A stretch of 64,000 nucleotides of DNA from Notospermus geniculatus (GCA_002633025.1 NMRB01000554.1:84575-148574); one strand, 5' to 3'. Positions 1 to 11,587 are shown, counted from the stretch's first letter. Numbers and translations: made by a program. The notes: a model not told the origin generated them from the sequence alone.

Positions 1-1207
1 GCGAAGGCCAGCGACGCAGTAACTCAAGCGGAGAAACAACGAGCAGAATCCAACAACCACATACTTGCGGGGGAACTCGGTCCTAGCGAACAACTTATCT
101 CTCCAACTGAATACCAGGACACCGGACCAACTGGAGAAGCCATGCAGTAAACGGTCAGTGGAGGAAATTAACCGTGCTCGACCCGGACCTGGACCACAGC
201 ATTCGGAACGACCTGAGGCGAACTGCTTATCTGTCCACTGGGTGGCGCATTTCACCTCGGACACAAGTCCAACTTATCCAACCGGAAGGTATTCCCCCAA
301 AATGGCGTCGTTCAGAATGAAAGAAAAAGTGAAGATTTTGGAGGAAAAATTCGCTGCTGTGGCTGTTCATTTCCGGTTTTTGGATGTTTTGTCAATATAT
401 TTGAGTTTGAGCATGTTAAGTTTCTAAGGCCCGGACAATTTGAGGCTTTGTTTGAGTGTGAAATAGGGATTACGTCGTTACTCTCCCGACAAGATATGGT
501 AGGTAAACGCTGTTATTTCAGCTTTTGCCATGGACCACGACAACTACCGGTAGGCCTACATCATCATCCCGCAGACGCTTCGCATCGGCCCTGTGACAAA
601 CAAAGCAAAGTCTGTCTCCAAATTGTGATTTGATCGGTGTTATTGCGGGTGTTCCAGCCATGATTCACATTTTTAAAACTCCCGGGAAAAATTCGGCTGC
701 TAGTAGATAACTGCGCATGCGCCAGTTATCGTGGCAGGGAATCCAGTCACACTTCCGGGTTGGCGGACCCCAGCACCAGTTGTTAACGTGCTGCACGGTA
801 GAACTGCATGCCGGCTTAGACCCGGACCAAGCCTACCTCGGATTGCAGGGCTCATTTGGTACCGGGGCAAAGCTGGCTCAACCCGTTTACACAAGTGTAA
901 ACGGGTTGAGCCAGCCAGGTTGAGTCAGTTTGAACCGAACCGTGCACGCTGAAAATTCCGTAGTGTAAAAGGGGCTAAAGTTTCTGATAATTTTCAAATG
1001 GACAAGTCGCACTGAACCTCGCTAAATAAACTACACACCAGTCAGGCCCCTTGAAATACAGCATGAAACATCCGATCACTAATGGGGAGCACCATTTGGT
1101 CACATGATGACTTCTAGAGCAGACGTGACACCTATAGAGGCTCATTGTTCGAGAGATGCGGTTCACCAAGCACGGCCAATCACACCTTGAATCGTCATGA
1201 ATAATAG
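1..1207. other. Intergenic, no gene recognised
   Basis: I see no supportable coding exon here. Two small structures stand out: a self-complementary GCGCATGCGC core near 712-721 (it resembles an NRF1-type site, but nothing else marks a promoter) and a perfect hairpin at 873-914 listed separately. Confidence 0.4.
873..914. repeat. Perfect 20-bp-arm hairpin
   Basis: The arm beginning CTGGCTCAACCCG is followed after a 2-nt loop by its exact reverse complement. It is a minimal inverted repeat with no coding potential; probably the remnant or core of a small foldback element. Confidence 0.75.
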
Positions 1208-1624
1208 CAATCTCGTACCCAGAGATTCGTTACGCTCGGGCCGAGGTTGTAGGTCGCTCCACTAATCTCTGGAGACGGCTAAGCCCTAGCGGTGGCTTCG
1301 GGAACCAACATGCAGGCAAGTGCGTTACACACGGGTATCCCGCTTCACTCCAGGTTTGTACAGTGCGCCAAGTAGTGCTGTGGATTTTCCTCAATAAATA
1401 CAACAGATCCCTCGAAAAAACCTTTCTAAGGACATTTTTGTGTGTAACATTTTATACTCAAGTCATCTCAAATCATTTCAGTGCATTTGTGGTTAAAATT
1501 CGGACTAAAATTGCACGATACCAAAAATCACACCTAAGGCGTGAAAATGGCTAGCCGTCTCCAGAGATTAGTGTAGCGACCATCAACCTCGGCCGAGCGT
1601 AACTAATCTCTGGGTACGAGATTG
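1208..1624. mobile_element. MITE family A, copy 1 (417 bp)
   Basis: The ends are inverted repeats of about 75 bp, starting CAATCTCGTACCCAGAG and ending in the complement CTCTGGGTACGAGATTG. The interior (about 1363-1554) recurs in reverse orientation at 58198-58390, followed there by the same right end. No transposase is present, so it is non-autonomous. Superfamily not assigned. Confidence 0.85.
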
Positions 1625-1757
1625 GAATAATAGGTGGCATCTGTGTAATATCAGTTCAAACCCACGCGTATATTCTCGCGTGGTCTGCGTGATCGGTGTT
1701 CCCTATTCACATCAACGAAATTCCAACTTGGCCATGTTGGCGGTCGTCGGGCACAGT

Positions 1758-2409
1758 CTAATTCTCTCTGTATATCTTGATATGTTGAGGAATACTGCGA
1801 TTGTATTGTTTTCTCGGCCAGGCAATTAGTTGGTCCTCAGAATCAATAAAGAATTCGTAACTACATTTTTCACACCAATATAAAAACTCATCAATGTTGA
1901 ACATCACACGCCCCTTCACTGGCTTTTTACTGCATTGTTTTTGATCGAGGTGGTAATGGAATAACGCCGCTGCATTCAAGCCTGCTTTATTCTCCCGACC
2001 GCTGTGTATTAAGTAACAAAAATTGTTACTTCCAAGGAATTTTTTTATGGATCCTTCTCTCGAGTGTCGAAGATAACCTACTCCAGACAAGACGAGTTCT
2101 CCTGTTCTGTTATAGCCACGATCGGCTGCAAACCGAGGCATCACCGCATCTCCGTCAGTTTCATTAGTCATCATCGTATACAAATTATTGTCTTTGTCGC
2201 ATGAAGTATGATGACCACATCTCCGCACATCCGCATGAAATATGTATGAAGTTCCTTTCTCGTTCAATATATCAACTGTTGCAGGAAAATGTGAATACCT
2301 TTTCCTTTCCAGCGTAGAATCCGAAAAATGTTTCACAAGAATGAGCTCAAATTTAAAGAGACGTGGCCGAAGAATATACAGACTCAGTCCTGTGATACTT
2401 TCTAGGTAA
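1758..2409 (-). pseudogene. Unrecognised gene P1, 3' half, separated by insertion
   Basis: This open frame ends in TAG-free sequence with stop at 1758 and carries about 216 codons. It continues exactly in frame from the segment 4683-4229 if the element 2415-4228 and one CCACC duplicate are removed; the joined frame from the ATG at 4683 is 368 codons plus stop. The C-terminal part contains Y-W-C-E-K-C and the motif DQLIAWP, which is matched by NELIIWP near the C-terminus of the gene at 12226-13236, so the two are divergent paralogues. I do not recognise the family and assign no function. The frame shows no stop or frameshift apart from the insertion, suggesting a recent hit, unless the insertion is spliced out as an intron. 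Confidence 0.7.
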
Positions 2410-2439
2410 CCACCTATGGCAAGCGGATTGTCCAGTTAT

Positions 2440-3220
2440 TAAAAAAACTATATTTATATTGCACTAAAACCTAGTTTTATGCTCAAAAAACGTAGTTTTT
2501 CGGCAATAACTGGACAAGTGGCCAAGAAACCTATATTTATGCTTAAAAAACCTGGTTTTATAGAAAAAACTTAGTTTTTCTTCAATATAACCGGTATTTT
2601 CTTTAAAAATATAGGTTTCTTGAATAACTGGACAAACGGCGTACAAAAAACCTAGTTTTTATCACGAAACTTATATTTTCTACCTCGTCCCCATGTACAC
2701 GATTTCTGTCATATTGGGACGAGGATAGAAAACCTCGGGCCCATGGGTCATCATGTATGTGGTTGCACGCACAGTACTACTGGGGACGGGTACATTGTAT
2801 TTCGCAACCTTGTCCCGGCGAAATAATCTTGGTCAGTGGGGTCGAGGTTTAAAAAGGTATAGGTTTTCATAAAAACTAGGTTTTTATCAAAGACCTAGTT
2901 TTTATGGCATAAAACTTAGTTTTATTAAAGAAACTTGGTTTTTTGACTGATAAACTTAGTTTTATGGAATAACTGGACACTTCAGTGTGGAAACTTATAT
3001 GTTTGTCGACAAAATGGTGGTTGTATGGTAAAAAACTAGGTTTTTATCCATAAAATATAGGTTTTTGACAAAAACTAAGCTTTTTGATAAAAACCTATAT
3101 GTTATGATGGCAAAAACTAAGTTTTTTTCTATAAAACTTGGTTTTTGACAAAAACTAGTTTTTTAGGAGGAAAATTTAGTTTTTGTAAAAAAACTATATT
3201 TTATTCGTAAAAATTAAGTT
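2440..3220. repeat. AAAACNTAGTTTT palindrome lattice
   Basis: Dozens of degenerate copies of an A-run, CTAG or CTTAG core, T-run motif are spaced every 20-40 bp. This is the internal filling of the element inserted in P1. A similar A/T lattice with the core CTAGG occurs at 47785-48128. Confidence 0.8.
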
Positions 3221-3272
3221 TTTAGCTCAGCTTTCAGCTGAGCTAGTCATATGTATACTGAGTGGCGTCCGT

Positions 3273-3300
3273 CTGTGTGTGTGTGTGTGTGTGTGTGTGT
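3273..3300. repeat. (GT)n microsatellite
   Basis: An uninterrupted GT dinucleotide tract, preceded by an AGCTCAGC...GCTGAGCT hairpin at about 3228-3246. Confidence 0.9.
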
Positions 3301-3534
3301 CGTCCGTGAAACAGGCACGTTTCGCAACCGCAAGGCCCAGGGTCATGAAAGCCGGTGGAGTGGTAGGCCCTAGGAAGGACTCGAAACAGGACCAAAAATT
3401 TTTGCGATCTGACGTACATTCTGCTCTCCAGGGGGCATTTTCCGTAAAATGGAAAACCCCAATAACTCAGTCCACAGGCAATATATCAAACTGAAATTGA
3501 TAGGGTATGAAGCTTGATTTTTGGTACACCAAGT

Positions 3535-3713
3535 NNNNNNNNNNNNNNNNNNNNNNNNNNNNNNNNNNNNNNNNNNNNNNNNNNNNNNNNNNNNNNNNNN
3601 NNNNNNNNNNNNNNNNNNNNNNNNNNNNNNNNNNNNNNNNNNNNNNNNNNNNNNNNNNNNNNNNNNNNNNNNNNNNNNNNNNNNNNNNNNNNNNNNNNNN
3701 NNNNNNNNNNNNN
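3535..3713. other. Assembly gap (N-run)
   Basis: 179 undetermined bases. The gap abuts a tandem repeat, which probably caused the assembly failure. Confidence 0.99.
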
Positions 3714-4038
3714 GTCATGTTTGGTATCAAACTAAAGGTAATGAAGTGTAGGTTTTAACTGACCTACTTCCATGACCTAGTGACCTACTTAAAGAGTAGT
3801 TGAACCAAGGTAGTCATGTTTGGTATCAAACTAAAGGTAATGAAGTGTAGGTTTGAAGTGACCTACTTCCATGACCTACTGACCTACTTAAAGACCAGTT
3901 GAGCCAAGGTTGTCATGTTTGGTATCAAACTAAAGGTAATGAAGTGTAGGTTTGAACTGACCTACTTCCATGACCTAGTGACCTACTTAAAGACTAGTTG
4001 AACCAAGGTAGTCATGTTTGGTATCAAACTAAAGGTAA
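3714..4038. repeat. 98-99 bp tandem repeat, about 3.3 copies
   Basis: Units begin GTCATGTTTGGTATCAAAC at 3714, 3812, 3911 and 4010, each containing three occurrences of GACCTACT. Units are nearly identical, so copy number in the adjacent gap is probably collapsed. Confidence 0.92.
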
Positions 4039-4228
4039 TGAAGTGTAATAAATGACAGGTGGCGATCATGGATGGGGCATTCTGTTCCATAACTGGAGAA
4101 CTGCTTCATCAATCAAATTCACATGTCAGCTGAGCGCATCGCCCTTGGGCGACTTGTTTGAGCATAAAACTAGGTTTTACTGCAAAAATGTAGGTTTCTT
4201 TAATAACTGGACAATCCGCTTGCCATAC

Positions 4229-4683
4229 CCACCTCTCTTTCTCCTGTGCGTGAACGACGTATGTGACAGAAAGACGTTTTCTCCGCACATCATGAAAGCC
4301 AGCATCCTTAATTGCCGGTTTTTATTACGAAGTGTTTTATTCAGCTCATCGTAAGGGAGTAATATCTCTCTCTTCTGCTCCCCAGATAGATCAAATACAT
4401 AAGCCTTGAGTGTTGGAGAACTCATTTTATTTATGGAGCGTCCCGTTGAGGTACAAACGCCGACAAGATCATGTCCATAATCGCCAGCAATAAATGCCAG
4501 TATTTTTCGACCTCCACATTCCATGTCAAACTTATTCTTTAACTCGTAGTTAAAAGTTTTTAGGTTTCTTTGGAACACATACACAACTCGTTTGACAAAG
4601 AAAACAAGAGGAAAGACGATGACAGCGTCCACTGCTCTTTGATAATGAACAGTTGATTCAAATCGTGGTAGTTTATGTGTCAT
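4229..4683 (-). pseudogene. Unrecognised gene P1, 5' half, separated by insertion
   Basis: The ATG at 4683 gives a frame with LPRF, then A-V-D-A-V-I-V-F, which parallels LPKI ... V-L-D-A-A-I-V-V in the paralogue at 12226-13236. The frame reaches the insertion edge at 4229 without a stop and continues in frame at 2409. It also stays open a few codons upstream of this ATG (similar to the paralogue), so a preceding exon may exist and the start is uncertain. There is no signal peptide, membrane segment or named domain that I can see. Without splicing out of the insert, the product would be truncated after about 152 residues plus element-encoded residues. Confidence 0.65.
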
Positions 4684-4770
4684 CGTAACCTCTCTGTGTA
4701 ATTTATACAACCCCTTCTGTATGAGAGGTTAATCCTAAATAAAGACGTTACAAAAAAGACGTTCTAATCA

Positions 4771-4934
4771 TAATAGGGAGGTTTCGAAATCAAACGATAA
4801 ACGTAAACTTTACGACAACGTTATTTTTCGTACTAGGCCAACACATTAACCAGATTTATATTGCATTTTCGGTACAAAAATAACGTTGTCGTTAACGTTT
4901 ACGTTTATTGATTGACTTCGAAACATCCCTAATA
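4771..4934. mobile_element. MITE with AGGGAGGTTTCGAA ends
   Basis: Short inverted-repeat element; the arms contain CGATAAACGTAAAC and its imperfect complement around a centre with ACAACGTTATT. The terminal AGGGAGGTTTCG word is shared with elements at 13948-14327 and 47616-47738. Confidence 0.65.
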
Positions 4935-5019
4935 TTCTCTACTCGTTGTGTGATCTCGAGTCGTAGTCAAAGAAAGACGTTGCGCGGCGCTGTTCCATTC
5001 GTAACGCTTCTGGCCTTTC

Positions 5020-5325
5020 CGTCGATTGCAGCGCCGCCTAACGTTTTTCTTAGCTACGACGAGAGATCGTCAGGACGATTGCAGTGCCACCTAACGTCTT
5101 TTGTAGCTACGACTAGAGATCGTCAGTACGACAGCAGTGCCACCTAACGTCTTTGTAGCTACGACGAGAGAACGTCAGGACGACTGCAGTGCCACCTAAC
5201 GTCTTTTGTAGCTACGACTAGAGATCGTCAGGACGACTGCAGTGCCACCTAACGTCTTTTGTAGCTACGACGAGAGATCGTCAGGACGACTGCAGTGCCA
5301 CATAACGTCTTTTGTAGCAACGACT
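5020..5325. repeat. About 53-bp tandem repeat, six copies
   Basis: Each unit contains GTGCCACCTAACGTCTTTTG and ACGACGAGAGATCGTCAG, the latter a short imperfect palindrome. Spacing is 52-54 bp with few substitutions. Confidence 0.88.
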
Positions 5326-5329
5326 TAGA

Positions 5330-5838
5330 GAATATGACTGTAACAACGTCTTCATTTTGTAACATCTCTATTTGCGGATATGACCTCCCATACGTCTGTG
5401 CCATAAAGAATTTAACAATTTTGATTTTGTCAGATTGCATCGAGTTTTTCGGGGTACTCGTATTGTGAGGGCATGATTTTGTTCAACTAAAAACTGTAAC
5501 GTGGCCCATAACGGAACGTTCTCTCCCGCAGCTTAGCCTGATGATAGACACAATCTCGTACCCACATCTACCTCATCCGAATATATCTCTGGAAAGGGCT
5601 ACGACTTGACCAGAATTGCTGGTCAACCACTGGCAGCGTGCCAAAATATTTGTTTCACGCTATATTTCGTTCTTTGGTGACTGAAAAATATCATATATGC
5701 CTAAAAAGCCATATAATACCCCAAAACAGGAAGTTGTTTGAGTATTAGAGCAATTTCAACGAATAGTAGTTAGTTGGGAACTATTTGACATCATTGCGCG
5801 GGTGCCAGCCTCGGTGTGATTTGCCTCAAAATTAGTAT
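5330..5838. other. Intergenic, nothing recognised
   Basis: No ORF, repeat match within the window, or clear inverted repeat was found in this stretch. Confidence 0.4.
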
Positions 5839-5839
5839 A

Positions 5840-6843
5840 TAGGGTGGCCCAGAAAAAACGATAACACTTTTTAAACTAGAATAATTCAAAAACTATTGTA
5901 CTTATAACTTTGAAATTTTACAGGTAGTAAGATAGGGATGTTTGACAACTCCACCCCAAATTGCAGGTCAAGAGCATACAAACTGCGAAAATGATGACAT
6001 TTTGAAAATTTTCGGTCAAGACAAGAAATGCCGGTCTGAGAAGTTACATCAGACCCAGTTCACATGAACAATGGACAATGTGTCCCCCGTCTTGCTCAAA
6101 AAGACGGCACACAAGCAGACTGGCTCAGAACTATCTGGAGGAGGCAACTCCTCACTTTATAAGGAAGGGTGAGTGGCCACCACAGTCACCGGACTTGAAA
6201 CCTGTGGATTACGCCATGTGGAACAGTCTCTCGGAAAAGGTTTACGAAGGGTGGACGAAACCATTCATGGAAAATGAACTGAATGAGAGAATTCGGGAGA
6301 AATGGGCAGAAATAAGCTTAGAAGAAATACGAAATTCGAGTTCCGCGTGGAAAAAGCGCTTGTGTGCCGTTTTTAAGGGTTATGTAAAGTGACTCGAAAT
6401 CTCGAATTTTTGACGCAAAAAATCTGACTAACTGCACCAAAAATCGGGAAAATAAGGCTCGGGTCACCTCGGGAAGCGTCATAAGAAGGTGCCCCGAGCC
6501 TTACTTTCTCAATTCAGTGTGCAGTTAGTCAGATTTTTTGCGTCAAAAATTCGAGATTTCGAGTCACTTTTCATAACCCTTAAGCAAGACGGGTGACACA
6601 TTGTCCATTGTTCATGTGAACAGAGGAAGGTCTGATATAACTCTCAGACCGGCATTTCTGACCTTGACCGAAAATTTTCAAAATGTCATAATTTTCACAA
6701 TTTTTATGCTGTGGACCTGCAATTTGGTGTGGAGTTGTCAAACATCCCTATTCTACTACCTGTAAAATTTAAAAGTTATACCTTACAATAGTTTTTGAAT
6801 TATTCTAGTTTAAAAAGTCTTATCGTTTTTTCTGGGCCACCCG
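5840..6843. mobile_element. Tc1/mariner-type foldback element, about 1.0 kb
   Basis: The ends are inverted: AGGGTGGCCCAGAAAAAACG at the left and its complement at the right, the usual mariner-style terminus. Inverted similarity extends far inward (6061-6110 against 6561-6610; 6370-6440 against 6510-6590), so the right part is an inverted copy of the left. A transposase remnant sits off-centre. Confidence 0.85.
6078..6392 (+). pseudogene. Mariner transposase C-terminal remnant
   Basis: About 104 codons resemble the C-terminal third of a Tc1/mariner DDE transposase: WPPQSPDLKPVDYAMW matches the WPPQSPDLNPIDY(A/F)W signature containing the last catalytic acidic residue (the D of NP(I/V)DY), followed by a helical R-I-R-E-K-W segment and S-S-A-W-K-K-R. 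The N-terminal DNA-binding and the first two catalytic regions are missing, so it cannot be active. Confidence 0.85.
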
Positions 6844-6845
6844 AT

Positions 6846-7230
6846 ATATCAATGCGCTGATGTAAACAACGCGCAGGCGCAGTATTTCTAAAGTAGTACA
6901 CCGGTCGCAGCCCTTACCAGTGGTGTTGTAGGCACGTGAACCCACTGGGGACGAGTTTGGATAAGACACATAATCCGTGAGAAATCAACAACATCTAGCC
7001 AAAGCGGGATGACGTCAGGTAAGCATGTGATGTCCAATTCCCCATTCAGTTGTTGGAGGCATGTGGCGCGGAGCCCGAGCGGAAAGCGTTGGGGCACCCG
7101 TCCATCAGGTTTAGGTATATGTTTACCCATGCTTTCCGCTCCACTTTGGGCGCGTGACCATGGAGTGGCGCACACGTATATCTTGATTGGGGCAATAGGA
7201 GCTGTCGGCGAGTTGACCAATAGGTGTCAC
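6846..7230. other. Intergenic, nothing recognised
   Basis: No exon-like frame or repeat was identified between two inverted-repeat elements. Confidence 0.4.
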
Positions 7231-8348
7231 TAAGGCCAGACTTTTTTTATTCCTTGTTTCTCGAGTTTTTTTATGAGAAATATTTGAGGAGGGCGGAAAA
7301 AAATTAAAAAATAAATTTTATTTTTAGTAGTTTTTCACATTTCTCGGCAATTTCAATGGCAATGCTTAAATCGGAGGAAAGAAAAAAAATAATTTTTTAT
7401 TTAAATGTGACCATGATAATGATATATTGCAACCTGCTGAAGTGATGTTTAAGAGGCAATCATGCATGCACAAGGTTTCTAGCGGATAAAAGGCATTAAA
7501 AATTCCTGGTTCCTCAGAGATGAGACTAGGCCCGAATTTTAGGGAGAAACTTCTCTGAAGCCACACAGTTACGTAAGTGGCTAGTGAGGCCTCTCACTCA
7601 TTAAACCCCACTAATGAATTCAAATTTCCCGCCTATTGCAGCATAAGCAAAGTGTTTTCTGATTGGCTCTGAGATTTCTTCCAACTGAGTCAAGCAAACT
7701 TGATAACTTGGCCCCAAAATGATTAATCTAAGTAAAGCTTGCTATGAAATCAACAGAATATTGAACAAAAGACCCAATTTGAGCCTCTCATAGTGGCCAT
7801 CATAGCTTATTTCTGCTCATTAGGTCAGACTGGCTGATGACCAGAAACATCATAGGTACACAGTTGGCGGGAAGCCAACTCTGCCGGTCACTGTCGGTTG
7901 CAGCCTAATTCACACAAATAAAGTAAATATCTCTTTACAAAAACGACCAACACGGGCAAGCTTTATGTCATTGGAAAGGAAATTTCACCAGGAATCCAAC
8001 CAAACAGTTTTTGAGGTGATTTCTTTCCATCCTAGAGAAATAAAACCAGAAGTTCGGGACGTTGTAGAAGTGAAAGCTATCCTCAAGTCAGTCGGGATCG
8101 TCTGCTAACCCGCCTGTGCGCACGATGGTCGGGAAGAGACGCTTGCGAAAAGGCACTTTCGGGCCGGGATGTTCTAGTCGGCGTTCGGGGAAAAAAATAA
8201 AGAAAAAAAAATATTTTCCCGGTTTTTCGGTTACAAGAATCGGCGGGCGCGAGAAATTGTGAAAAATAAATTTTTTATTTTTTTTTCAAATTCCGGCATT
8301 CTCAATTCGGCGGGTTCGCGAAACAAGGAATAAAAAAAGTCTGGCCTA
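7231..8348. mobile_element. TIR element, about 1.1 kb
   Basis: Ends are inverted: TAAGGCCAGACTTTTTTTAT at the left and ATAAAAAAAGTCTGGCCTA at the right; the arms continue with degenerate CTTGTTTC/GAAACAAG and A/T-rich sub-repeats. No coding capacity was seen. Confidence 0.8.
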
Positions 8349-8422
8349 AGGCCCAATTCAATGCATATAGCAGATCTAGTCATAATTGATCGAGCAGCAA
8401 TCACGTAGATTTTGCTGTACAT

Positions 8423-10097
8423 TGGGCCCAATTTATAAAACATGGCAAAAGCTTACAAGCCAAACCCCAAGGCCAAGCTTTTGCTTGTCAAGGAGAAGCA
8501 CAAGCCAAAGAATTTGCCCACAAACATGGGCCGAATTCATAAAAACTAGCATTTGCTTTTTCTGGGCTTTTTCTTCAAGAGGTATTTATAAAGTTTCGCT
8601 TTTGCTTCATAGGACAAGCAACTCCCTAAAAGAATTAGCAGAAGCTTTGTCTGGCGTGTTACAACCGATAATGTCACAATCGACCAATAATGTCACAACC
8701 GATGATAATGTCACAATTGTGACATTATGAACAACTCATCCAACCAATAATGTCACAACTTGCTAATAATGTCACAACTTTTCCTTACCGATAATATCGC
8801 AACATTTTGACCAATAATGTCACAACTTTTCCTTACCGATAATGTCGCAACATTTTGACCAATAATGTCACAACTTTTCCTTACCGATAATGTCACAACA
8901 TTTTGACCAATAATGTCACTACCCCAGTAACTAGCGCAGGGGATAATGTGATGGTGATTTTTTTCGCCCTCCCTCATGGAAGACAAAGAAGTCTGAGCAA
9001 AAAAATCCTGCTTTGATCATGAAAGACACATTAATCATATCTTCACCCCATAGGAGTTCCCGTGTCATCACCCCCTAGGATTTCCTTACCATGCTTACTG
9101 GAGGAAACAGTGTCCGAGGGGGTGCCAAATGTACATGAGGATTCATGCAGTCGCCGCTATGCGTAAACAGAAGTGCCGGCTATAATGTCTGTAGATTTTT
9201 TTCACGTACGTATAATTTATTGTTAAAAAATCAAAATATGAATACATAAAAATACTTTCTCAAGCAATAAAGTATAAAAAGGGGGGGAGGTTCCAGTTAC
9301 TGGTTGGAATTCGGAGAAAGATACTCTGTATGTAGTGTCATATCAAGGAAATGTAAATTACGACAAATTACTGTAAATTACGGCAAATTACTATTACTTC
9401 AACTTGTTTTACACTTCAACTTCTTTTACCAAGTAATATGCACGGCGTTCGATTTGCATGTACAGCAATATAAATAAATACATGTACAACATGTTATACA
9501 AGCTTGAAGCTGTATCAAGAAACTAGGGGGTGATGACACGGGAACTCCAACGGGGTGAAGGTATGATTAAGGTGTGTTTCATGGTCAAAGCAGGATTTTG
9601 TTTGCTCAGACTTCTTTGTCTTCCATGAGGGAGGGGCGAAAAAAAATCACCATCACATTATCCCGACATGATCTGCGTTAGTTACTGGGGTTGTTACATT
9701 ATTGGTCAAAATGTTGTGACATTATCGGTAAGGAAAAATTGTGACATTATTGGTCAAAATGTTGCGACATTATCGGTAAGGAAAAGTTGTGACATTATTA
9801 TGAAGTTGTGACATTATTGGTTGGATGAGGTGTTCATAATGTCACAATTGTGACATTATCATCGGTTGTGACATTATTGGTCGATTGTGACATTATTGGT
9901 TGTAACATGGCGAGCATTAGCTTCATCAGATAGGAGATCTTGCTTGGCTTTATAAGAAAAGGTCATTAGGTTAAGCAATTGATTATGAATATGTTTGTCA
10001 GCAAAATCTTTGGATTGTGCTTCTCCTCGACAAGCAAAAGCTTGGCCTTGGGGCTTTGGCTTGTAAGCCTTTGCTATGTTTTATAAATTCGGCCCAT
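8423..10097. mobile_element. TIR element X (GGGCC-AATTTATAAAAC ends)
   Basis: The left arm at 8423-8490 (GGGCCCAATTTATAAAACAT, then AAGCTT-rich sequence) is the inverted counterpart of 10030-10097. It interlocks with element Y rather than nesting in it. A second inverted pair, 9911-9990 and 10101-10181, crosses the right end. Confidence 0.7.
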
Positions 10098-10314
10098 AGG
10101 CCTATTCATAATCAATTGCTTACCCTAATGACCTTTTCTTATAAAGCCAAGCAAGATTTCCTATCTGATGAAGCTAATGCTCGCAAGACAAATCTTAATC
10201 TATTAATTCTTATAGGGAGTTGCTTGTTCTATAAAGCAAAAGCGATATTTTATAAATACCTCTTCAAGAAAAAGCCCAGAAAAAGCAAATGCTAGTTTTT
10301 ATGAATTCGGCCCA
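8526..10314. mobile_element. TIR element Y (GGGCCGAATTCATAAAAAC ends)
   Basis: The left arm at 8526-8640 is matched in inverted orientation at 10200-10314. Both arms contain AAGCAAAAGC-type words. Ends resemble those of X (GGGCC-AATT-ATAAA), so both belong to one superfamily. Confidence 0.75.
8657..9907. mobile_element. Lattice element with TGTGACATTAT repeats
   Basis: The outer arms (about 8657-8920 and 9680-9907) consist of many copies of AATGTCACAA and its complement, separated by short spacers such as CTTTTCCTTACCG. Inner arms (about 8935-9110 and 9510-9680) are also inverted. The centre has ATTACNGCAAATTACTGTAA repeats. It sits inside elements X and Y. Confidence 0.85.
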
Positions 10315-10316
10315 TT

Positions 10317-10892
10317 GGTCCGCTAGAACTTTGCTGCCATCTGTTGGCAATATGCGATGTTGACTGCTCCTATTCAGATTGTCAGCCGGTTCATCAGGAG
10401 GCCTAGTACTTGGGGCAGGAACAGATCTGTCGAAATTTATTTCTTCTCGCCCGCCCACCCTCCCTGTTGAATGTCATCGGTGTAAGTCATGTGTCGGCCC
10501 ACGTTCGTCCTTTTCTCCATATCTTTGGACGGGCACGGGTCTGCACTTGACGTCTCACACAAAGGCCCGTATTCTAGAAGCCTCCTTAACTCTAAAGTCC
10601 ACTTTAAGTTTTTGTATTCTGCACTGCAAACAATGCCTAACGGCATAAAGGAATCAACCATAAAGATTTAACTGCGAACGATGAACTTACTGAGGGGTAC
10701 ACTTCTTGCCACCAGATGTCACTCACTGCCTGAATTTCGGCTTTACGTACATGTAATCGGCACGAGCTTCAACTTTTTTTGTGGTGAAGGGGTACATGAA
10801 CCTGTCAACTTGATGCCTTGAATTCCATTTCTGAGGACAACAGAACTATTTTCAGCACAATTAGTGTTCCATGTGCAAATGTACATTGTACA
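10317..10892. other. Intergenic with fragmentary repeats
   Basis: No gene recognised. Around 10560-10670 a segment starting GGCCCGTATTCTAGAAG may pair loosely with 11343-11430 (TAAAGG-type words), suggesting an old foldback element; support is weak. Confidence 0.35.
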
Positions 10893-11121
10893 TAAGCAGG
10901 AAGTCAATCTCCAGAATTCACGAATTTTCGACCCCAACCTGGCTCTTTTTCAAGTGGAACTTTACAATCTGAAACTCTAGAAAAGACTTTAGAAAAATAC
11001 TCTAGAAAAGACTCTAGAAAAGTCTTTTCTAGAGTTTCAGATTGTAAAGTTCCACTTGAAAAAGACCCCGGTTGGGGTCGAAAATTCGTGAATTCTGGAT
11101 ATTGACTTCCTGCTTATTACC
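10893..11121. mobile_element. Foldback element with TCTAGAAAAGACT core
   Basis: Arms of about 100 bp (GCAGGAAGTCAAT... and its complement) enclose four copies of CTCTAGAAAAGACT and one inverted copy at the centre. Confidence 0.85.
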
Positions 11122-11437
11122 ATTTTGTGTGTCAATTTTGTGCTTTTCTGTATCTTGCATGTGCAAATGTACGTTAGCCTATTCAAATGTACACAGATGA
11201 CCCTGCACTCTCATCGTTCGTGGGGTTCTCATTAATTCAGTCCTTTTGTATCATATGATCAGCTTATCCGAATTCAACAAAATTTGCAGAAAACATGCAG
11301 AAGGGTCTCGCCTGTCATATGGAAGAGTCAGAATGCAAATCTGTTGAGGTTTAAAGGGATACTGTCCATATTCATAAAATGCTTAATTTATGAGTTGAAC
11401 CTTTATGCTTGATTCCTTTATGCTAAAGGTAAACCTT

Positions 11438-11573
11438 AGGCTGAGTTTACATCGAGGCACACGCGACACGAACATGCAGGCCAACAATGGCTTCACAAAG
11501 GATTCATCCCCCATGAAACCTTTGTTCGCCGGCGTGTTCGTGTCGCGTGTGCCTCGATGTAAACTCGCCTCAG
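11438..11573. mobile_element. Short MITE (about 136 bp)
   Basis: The arms AGTTTACATCGAGGCACACG and its complement enclose a 50-bp loop. No second copy was seen in the window. Confidence 0.75.
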
Positions 11574-11587
11574 GGTACTTCTATTAA

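Larger units (their letters stand above)
2415..4228. mobile_element. TIR element inserted in gene P1 (about 1.8 kb)
   Basis: The ends are inverted copies of TATGGCAAGCGGATTGTCCA, and CCACC lies on both sides (2410-2414 and 4229-4233), as expected for a target duplication. The left part (about 2440-3220) is filled with variants of the short palindrome AAAACCTAGTTTT. The right part holds a GT microsatellite, an assembly gap and a 98-99 bp tandem repeat, so it may be composite. No transposase is visible. Removal restores the gene's reading frame. Confidence 0.85.
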
